A stretch of 10,869 nucleotides of DNA from an uncultured Holophagaceae bacterium (GTDB taxonomy: Bacteria; Acidobacteriota; Holophagae; Holophagales; Holophagaceae), in the NCBI GenBank assembly GCA_903919165.1, contig CAIXHJ010000353.1, forward strand, positions 1-10,869. Reading direction: 5' to 3'. Positions 6,535-10,869 of the stretch are shown piece after piece (the first letter of the stretch is position 1; each line of letters begins with the position of its first letter). The notes beneath the pieces are model-generated. The model saw only the letters and a program-made list of their open reading frames with translations, did no database searches and had not been told where the DNA came from. The position numbers were made by a program, and so were the translations under genes.

Positions 6535-6964
6535 CGCATTCGAAGATGAGGCTTGTCTCAATGTGGGCCACTTCGGGGCGGGTGGTGAAGGCATCCAGGG
6601 CCAGGTCGCGCAGGTGATGAGCGTCCCGCACCGCCACATGGACCTGGAAGTCATGGGTGCCCGCCACATGGAAGACCGCCAGCACCTCGGGCAGTCCCAT
6701 CATGTGATTCCAGAAGGCCTTCACCTGGGCCCGGCTGTGCTGGCGCAGCTGCACGGCGATGAGTGCCTGGAGTCCAATCCCCAGGGCGTCGGGGTTCACT
6801 TCGGCGTGGGAGCCTTTCAGCACTCCCTCGGTTCGCAGACGCTGCACACGGGCCAGACAGGAGGAGGGTGCCAGTCCCACGGTGGCGGCCAGTTCCTTGT
6901 TGGATAGCCGAGCATCCTTCTGAAGAAGCTCGATCAGGGCGAAGTCTGTTCGGTCAAGTTCCAT
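6488..6964 (-). CDS. Lrp/AsnC-family transcriptional regulator
   Basis: A 158-residue protein of typical Lrp/AsnC length and order. An N-terminal winged helix-turn-helix occupies residues 1-50: the opening ELDRTDFALIELLQKDARLS, then NKELAATVGLAPSSCLARVQ with the recognition helix about 32-43. A RAM effector/oligomerisation domain follows (about 64-140), with an AVFHVAGTHDFQVHVAVRD strand pair that contains the expected G-x-x-D-F motif. Such proteins bind amino acids and act as dimers to octamers on phased sites. It is divergent from the PLP lyase with 79 bp between start codons; by family precedent it probably controls that gene and itself. The ATG at 6964 gives the canonical N-terminus; no clear Shine-Dalgarno is seen. 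Specific effector unknown. Confidence 0.95.
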   Translation of the reverse strand: MELDRTDFALIELLQKDARLSNKELAATVGLAPSSCLARVQRLRTEGVLKGSHAEVNPDALGIGLQALIAVQLRQHSRAQVKAFWNHMMGLPEVLAVFHVAGTHDFQVHVAVRDAHHLRDLALDAFTTRPEVAHIETSLIFECVKGKVMPNYRVPGPK

Positions 6965-6971
6965 GATTCAT

Positions 6972-7011
6972 ATCATTTCACGAAATAAATTCGGCGTGAT
7001 GTCGAAATGAT
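6972..7011. promoter_or_regulatory. Putative Lrp-type operator between divergent genes
   Basis: A perfect 8-bp inverted repeat, ATCATTTC (6972-6979) and GAAATGAT (7004-7011), has arms whose starts are 32 bp apart, about three helical turns. An extra GAAAT at 6982-6986 forms a local ATTTC-AC-GAAAT palindrome with the left arm and lies 22 bp, about two turns, from the right arm. An AT-rich centre (AAATAAATT) separates them. Phased degenerate AT-rich half-sites of this type suit Lrp-family octamers that bend DNA. The regulator assignment is inference from position. Confidence 0.6.
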
Positions 7012-7031
7012 CGAACCTACATTGGAATCAT

Positions 7032-7036
7032 AGGAG
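7032..7036 (+). promoter_or_regulatory. Ribosome binding site of the PLP lyase
   Basis: AGGAG sits 7 bases before the ATG at 7044, among the clearest Shine-Dalgarno sequences in the window, and fixes that start. Confidence 0.75.
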
Positions 7037-7043
7037 CCTTGCC

Positions 7044-8252
7044 ATGAGCCACCCGTCCGCTTCGATGTCCCTGGAAACCCAAGCCGTGCACGCCGGTCGC
7101 GAAGTGCTGAACGAACAGGGCATCCACGCGCTGCCCATCGACCTCAGCAGCACCTACCCTTTGCATGACCTGGTGGAGGGCGGTCAGAGCCTTGAGTCCA
7201 TGGCGATGGGTGGCCTGCCCCTGGGCAGCCCTGTCTATTCGCGCCTCTACAACCCCACGGTGGCCCGGTACGAGCAGGCCCTGGCCCAGCTCGAGGGCGC
7301 CGAGGAGGCCGTGGCCTTCAGTTCCGGCATGGCGGCGGTGACCGCCAGCCTTATGGCTGCCAAGCAGCGGGGCAACCATGTGGTGGCCGTGCGTCCCCTC
7401 TATGGCGGTACGGACCACCTGCTGGCCTCCGGGATGCTGGGCCTGGAGGTAACCTGGGCCGAAGCTGACAGCATTGCCTCGGCCATCCGTTCCGATACCG
7501 CCATGGTCCTGGTCGAGACACCCGCCAATCCAACCTTGGCCCTGCTGGACCTGGACGACGTGGTCCGCCAGGCCGGCAAGGTCCCCGTGCTGGTGGACAA
7601 CACCTTCGCCACACCCATCCTGCAGAATCCCATCAAGCACGGGGTGACCCTGGTCCTCCATAGCGCGACGAAGTTCCTGGGTGGCCATGGCGATGTGCTG
7701 GCGGGCCTGGTGGCCACCAACCACGACTGGGCCACGGAACTTCGCAAGGTTCGGGTCATCACCGGCAACGTCCTGCACCCGCTGGCGGCCTACCTACTGC
7801 ACCGCGGCCTGCCCACGCTGCCCCTGCGGGTGAGGGCCCAGCAGGAGGGCGCCAAGGTCCTGGTCGAACGCCTCGCCAAGCATCCCGCGGTGTCAGCCGT
7901 CCACTTTCCGGGCCTTCCGGGACAGGATCCCAGGGGATTGGTGGGCCGCCAGATGAAGGGCCCCGGTTCCTTGATCGCCTTCGAGCTGATGGGTGGTTTC
8001 GAAGCCGGCGCAACGGTGATGGCCGAGGTGAAGCTCATGACGCCGGCCGTGTCCCTGGGCAGCGTGGACACCCTGATCCAGCACCCCGCGGCCCTCACCC
8101 ATCGTGTCGTTGATACCGCGGCTCGCGAGCACAGCGGCGTGTCCCAGTCGCTCATGCGGCTTTCGGTGGGCCTCGAGAGCCCCGATGATCTCTGGGCTGA
8201 CCTGGAACAGGCCCTCGTCAAGGCCATGGCCCGAACGGCCGTCCACGCCTGA
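7044..8252 (+). CDS. Cys/Met-metabolism PLP enzyme, methionine gamma-lyase-like
   Basis: A 402-residue fold-type I PLP enzyme of the Cys/Met metabolism family, probably cytosolic and tetrameric. Lys210 in HSATKFLGGHGD is the PLP Schiff-base lysine; Asp185 (LVDNTFATP) would contact the pyridine nitrogen; Tyr65 and Arg67 (YSRLYNPT) match the phosphate-binding pair from the neighbouring subunit; Tyr120 (YGGT) stacks on PLP; Ser340 (SLGSVDTLIQHP) and Arg372 (LMRLSVGLE) bind substrate. Length, SATKFLGGHGD and these offsets closely track Pseudomonas putida methionine gamma-lyase, which cleaves methionine to methanethiol, 2-oxobutyrate and ammonia. However, the cysteine characteristic of that enzyme (YGCT) is Gly122 here, as in cystathionine lyases/synthases. 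Cystathionine gamma-lyase or a sulfhydrylase are therefore alternatives. Divergence from an Lrp-type regulator supports a catabolic amino-acid role. Family certain, substrate not. Confidence 0.93.
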   Translation: MSHPSASMSLETQAVHAGREVLNEQGIHALPIDLSSTYPLHDLVEGGQSLESMAMGGLPLGSPVYSRLYNPTVARYEQALAQLEGAEEAVAFSSGMAAVTASLMAAKQRGNHVVAVRPLYGGTDHLLASGMLGLEVTWAEADSIASAIRSDTAMVLVETPANPTLALLDLDDVVRQAGKVPVLVDNTFATPILQNPIKHGVTLVLHSATKFLGGHGDVLAGLVATNHDWATELRKVRVITGNVLHPLAAYLLHRGLPTLPLRVRAQQEGAKVLVERLAKHPAVSAVHFPGLPGQDPRGLVGRQMKGPGSLIAFELMGGFEAGATVMAEVKLMTPAVSLGSVDTLIQHPAALTHRVVDTAAREHSGVSQSLMRLSVGLESPDDLWADLEQALVKAMARTAVHA

Positions 8253-8356
8253 AACGAACTTCGTGGTGAGAAAGCGTTTCATCGGTCAAGACGATGATTG
8301 GTCTGAGACGCCCTGGAGCAGGACGGCATCGTCAAGGTGCCTTTGGGGGTCGCTAT

Positions 8357-8375
8357 GACCTGAATGGCGCAGGTC
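8357..8375. repeat. Small inverted repeat between lyase and recG
   Basis: GACCTG (8357-8362) and CAGGTC (8370-8375) are perfect inverted arms with a 7-base loop. No T-run follows on either strand, so it is not a standard intrinsic terminator. The rest of the 154-bp gap (8253-8406) shows no gene. Confidence 0.35.
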
Positions 8376-8390
8376 CTCGGGGTGCGGATA

Positions 8391-8403
8391 GGCTGGAACA
8401 GCC
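8391..8403 (+). promoter_or_regulatory. Hairpin immediately upstream of recG start
   Basis: GGCTG (8391-8395), loop GAA, CAGCC (8399-8403) form a 5-bp GC-rich stem ending 3 bases before the recG ATG. The only Shine-Dalgarno-like bases (TGGA) fall inside it, so folding could limit translation initiation. Short stem; may be fortuitous. Confidence 0.3.
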
Positions 8404-8406
8404 GTC

Positions 8407-10491
8407 ATGTCCCTCGCCCAACTTCCGCTCTCATCCAGGGTCACCATCCTCCGGGGATTAGGACCGGCACGGGCGATGGCTTTGGAGGAGGCCGGCATTG
8501 AAACCCTCCGGGACCTGCTCTGGAGCCTGCCCTACCGCTACGTGGATCGAGGCAGCCTCAGGCCCCTCGGCAGTCTGGAGATGCGCGGCTTCGAAACCCA
8601 GGACTCCAGCATCGTCACCGTGCTTGGGACAGTCCAGGATCTGCGCCAGAGCACCACGCGGGTCCAGCGCATGGCTCTCACGGAAGTGTTGCTCGCCGAT
8701 GGCACTGGCACTCTGCGTCTCCTCTGGTTCAACCAGCCCTACCTGGGGCGCGCCCTGAAGGTGGGTGACCGCCTCCTGGCATTCGGACCCCTGCTCCTGG
8801 GGCGGTACGGTCTGGAGATGCGGGGTCCACAGTTCGAGTTCATGGAACGCGATGGGGACCAGGAATGGGTGCGTCGCTATCTGCCTCTCTACCGGAAGCT
8901 GGGATCGCTCACAGGGCGGGTGAGGCAGAAGCTGGTGGCCGAAGCCCTGTCGCGGGTCCACCTCGCCGAGGACTGGCTTCCCCTGGAACTATCGAAGGAC
9001 CTGCCGGACACGTTGAACGCATTGCGCCTGCTGCATGATCCTCCGGACGAGAGCGAGGCCAAGGCCCTTGAAACCGGCACCACGCCTGCCCATCGGCGCC
9101 TTGCCTCGGAGGAGCTGTTCGCCTTTTCTCTGAGCATCGCCCTGCGTCGTGCCGGGCGCATGAAGCGGAAGGGACTGATGGTTCCAACCTCGCCGGAGCT
9201 GCGGGAACGGTTGAGAACCTTCCTGCCCTTCCACTTGACCGGCGCGCAACGCCGGTGCTTCAAGGAGATTGTAGAGGACCTAACCTCGGGCCGCGTGATG
9301 AACCGCCTGCTTCAGGGCGACGTGGGTAGCGGGAAGACCCTGGTGGCTTTGCTGTCCCTGGCCATGGTCGCCGAGACGGGGGGCCAGGGTGCCCTCCTGG
9401 TACCGACGGAAGTGCTGGCCCGGCAGCATGCGGATAGCTTCAGGCGGTACTTGGGCGACCAGTCTGGCTCCCTACAGCTGTTGCTGGGTGGCATGAAGGT
9501 CGCTGAGAAACGGGCGGCCCTGGCACGCATCGCCGAAGGTGAGGCTCGCTATGTGGTGGGCACCCATGCGCTGTTCCAGGAGGCAGTGGCGTTCCGCAAT
9601 CTGCAGCTGGTGGTGGTGGACGAACAGCACCGCTTCGGCGTGAAGCAGCGCGAGGCCTTGAAGGAGAAGGGTGGCGATCCGCATTGGCTGGTGATGAGCG
9701 CCACACCCATACCCCGTTCGCTCGCTCTGGCCGTCTTCGGGGATCTGGACCAGAGTGTGCTGGACGAATTGCCTCCGGGTCGTAAGCCCATCACCACGAA
9801 GCTGCATAGACCCGACTTTGCGGAACGCGCCTGGGAGGAGATGCGCCGTGAGCTCGTCGAAGGCCGACAGGCCTTCGTGGTGAGCCCGAGCATCGACCCA
9901 TCCGACGAAGGCAAGGTCCAGCTCCGGGACATCCAGGCCATGGAATCGCTGCTGCGCGGCATCTTCCCGGACGAGACCATCGAAGTGGTCCACGGCCGCA
10001 TGAAGGCCGACGAGATGGCCACCCGCATGGCGCGCTTCGTGTCAGGCGAGGCCAAGATTCTCCTGGCCACCACTGTGATCGAGGTGGGTGTGGACGTGCC
10101 GAATGCCTCGGTGATGGTGGTGGACCACGCCGAGCGCTTCGGCCTCAGCCAGCTCCACCAGCTACGGGGCCGCGTCGGACGCGGTCCTGATCGCAGCCTC
10201 TTCTTCATGATCAGCGGATCCGAGAATGACCGGCTGCAGACCCTCCTGGAAACCCAGGATGGCTTCCGCATCGCGCAGCGGGACTTGGAGCTCCGGGGTC
10301 CCGGTGAGTTCTTTGGGGTGAGGCAGGCCGGATTGCCGCGATTCCAGGTGGCCGACCTCGTGCGCGACCGCGCCCTGCTGTTTCGCTGCCGAGAGGCCGC
10401 CGACCATGCCCTGGCTCTTGGCCTCAGCGAGGCGCAAGCCGAATGGTTGAGGCGGGAGCAGGTTCGGCTGAAACTTGCCGAGATCAGCTGA
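8407..10491 (+). CDS. recG: ATP-dependent DNA helicase RecG
   Basis: RecG is a superfamily 2 translocase that regresses stalled replication forks and migrates branched DNA. The protein has 694 residues, essentially the length of E. coli RecG (693). The N-terminal helix-hairpin-like segment (LRGLGPARAMALEEAGIETL, then DLLWSLPYRY) leads into the OB-fold wedge domain (about 60-160). Helicase motifs follow in order: Walker A GDVGSGKT (304-311, Lys310), the RecG-specific DEQH box (405-408), SATPIPRS (431-438), TTVIEVGVDVPNA (555-567), and the QLRGRVGRG motif VI (585-593). The C-terminal GFRIAQRDLELRGPGEFFGVRQ block is the RecG signature. All catalytic residues are present. The ATG at 8407 gives the standard N-terminus. 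It starts 154 bp after the lyase and appears to be its own unit. Confidence 0.98.
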   Translation: MSLAQLPLSSRVTILRGLGPARAMALEEAGIETLRDLLWSLPYRYVDRGSLRPLGSLEMRGFETQDSSIVTVLGTVQDLRQSTTRVQRMALTEVLLADGTGTLRLLWFNQPYLGRALKVGDRLLAFGPLLLGRYGLEMRGPQFEFMERDGDQEWVRRYLPLYRKLGSLTGRVRQKLVAEALSRVHLAEDWLPLELSKDLPDTLNALRLLHDPPDESEAKALETGTTPAHRRLASEELFAFSLSIALRRAGRMKRKGLMVPTSPELRERLRTFLPFHLTGAQRRCFKEIVEDLTSGRVMNRLLQGDVGSGKTLVALLSLAMVAETGGQGALLVPTEVLARQHADSFRRYLGDQSGSLQLLLGGMKVAEKRAALARIAEGEARYVVGTHALFQEAVAFRNLQLVVVDEQHRFGVKQREALKEKGGDPHWLVMSATPIPRSLALAVFGDLDQSVLDELPPGRKPITTKLHRPDFAERAWEEMRRELVEGRQAFVVSPSIDPSDEGKVQLRDIQAMESLLRGIFPDETIEVVHGRMKADEMATRMARFVSGEAKILLATTVIEVGVDVPNASVMVVDHAERFGLSQLHQLRGRVGRGPDRSLFFMISGSENDRLQTLLETQDGFRIAQRDLELRGPGEFFGVRQAGLPRFQVADLVRDRALLFRCREAADHALALGLSEAQAEWLRREQVRLKLAEIS

Positions 10492-10518
10492 TGGGGGTGT
10501 TCGAGTGAGGTCCTTCAG

Positions 10519-10538
10519 CAGGTATCGCTGGTTACCTG
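10519..10538. terminator. Weak hairpin between convergent recG and FtsK gamma-like gene
   Basis: CAGGTA (10519-10524) and TACCTG (10533-10538) form a 6-bp stem with an 8-base loop between the stops of the two convergent genes; it overlaps the minus-strand stop codon. No U-tract on either side, so terminator activity is doubtful. Confidence 0.25.
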
Positions 10539-10792
10539 GACAATACGACCCGAGGTTTTCCAGCCCCTTGGTCTGGGCCGACGACGCCCTCCTCTTCCAT
10601 TCGATCAAGAATCAGGGCGGCTTTGCCGTAACCGAAGTTTAGTTTTCGCTGTAGAAGACTTATGGAAGCCTTCTGCTCCTGAATTACCACACTCAAGGCT
10701 AGTTCATAGGCTCTGGCAGCGGCTTCTTCTTCGGAAATCGGCGGTTCTTCGACCTTTAATCGAGCTAAAGCACCTGCTCCACGTCGTCCCAT
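10532..10792 (-). CDS. Standalone FtsK gamma-like winged-helix protein (86 aa)
   Basis: Residues about 27-86 (AYELALSVVIQEQKASISLL, then QRKLNFGYGKAALILDRMEE and EGVVGPDQGAGKPRVVL) match the C-terminal gamma domain of FtsK, the winged helix that reads KOPS sequences and touches XerD in the full-length translocase. Residues 1-26 are a basic, then acidic, linker, not an ATPase motor, so this is not the tail of an ordinary FtsK. The start chosen, ATG at 10792, has AGGTGA 8 bases upstream; an in-frame ATG at 10849 and open frame to the window edge (preceding residues YCGCVL) leave room for a longer protein, but those codons lack a ribosome site and resemble nothing I know. Short gamma-only proteins are known on phages and integrative elements. 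GC content here is visibly lower than in recG, consistent with acquired DNA. Family assignment secure; role unknown. Confidence 0.8.
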   Translation of the reverse strand: MGRRGAGALARLKVEEPPISEEEAAARAYELALSVVIQEQKASISLLQRKLNFGYGKAALILDRMEEEGVVGPDQGAGKPRVVLSR

Positions 10793-10869
10793 GGATATGG
10801 TCACCTGGCCGACAACAGCTTGCGGAGGTGCTGTGCGGGTCTCGCGCATCAGGACGCAGCCACAGTACC

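Noticed and set aside
7017..7778. 253-codon minus-strand frame opposite the PLP lyase
   Set aside because: Covers the lyase antisense and the operator; composition is Gly/His/Gln-rich shadow without known motifs.
9549..10271. 240-codon and overlapping minus-strand frames opposite recG
   Set aside because: RecG on the plus strand has every helicase motif; these frames are Ser/Arg-rich shadows.
10793..10849. Upstream ATG at 10849 as start of the FtsK gamma-like protein
   Set aside because: No ribosome site precedes it, whereas the ATG at 10792 has AGGTGA at 8 bases. Not fully excluded, because the frame stays open to the window edge.

Overview
The window is high-GC bacterial chromosomal DNA: hand counts give about 67% GC in one recG line against 45-53% in three lines near the right edge. 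It is densely packed with housekeeping and conserved genes. Gene content (bacterial GltB, type I MetAP, RecG, Lrp/AsnC, Cys/Met PLP enzyme) fits a free-living bacterium. My tentative guess is Acidobacteriota of the Geothrix/Holophaga type, from general codon and protein flavour only. I cannot confirm this without a search.

Layout from left to right. 1-2901 (minus) is the N-terminal two thirds of the glutamate synthase large subunit gltB, running off the left edge. 3096-3887 (minus) is a type I methionine aminopeptidase whose start is unusual: no ATG, GTG or TTG precedes the conserved first helix. A divergent plus-strand group follows: a small lipoprotein (3933-4274), a 207-residue helical protein of unknown function whose start overlaps the lipoprotein stop (4274-4897), a 207-bp repeat-rich gap with two tandem palindromic 42-bp units and interleaved inverted repeats (4898-5104), a 433-residue histidine-containing helical protein of unknown function (5105-6406), and a possible 43-codon micro-ORF joined by an ATGA overlap (6403-6534). 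Next are an Lrp/AsnC regulator (6488-6964, minus) and, divergent from it, a methionine gamma-lyase-like PLP enzyme (7044-8252). Their 79-bp shared intergenic region carries helically phased inverted repeats that look like an Lrp-type operator. recG (8407-10491, plus) is complete. Beyond it the base composition drops and a minus-strand gene encodes little more than an FtsK gamma-like winged helix (10532-10792).

Functional picture. gltB belongs to ammonia assimilation. map and recG are general maintenance genes with no evident tie to neighbours. The Lrp regulator and PLP lyase form a plausible regulator/catabolic-enzyme pair for methionine or related sulfur amino acids. The lipoprotein/207-aa/433-aa group is an uncharacterised plus-strand cluster.

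The most interesting items are the solitary FtsK gamma-like protein, with substitutions at positions that contact KOPS in E. coli, sitting in compositionally distinct DNA; the phased operator; the intergenic repeat element; and the map start. I saw no CRISPR array, rRNA, tRNA, transposase or recognisable defence system. The window does not clearly contain a new multi-gene system.
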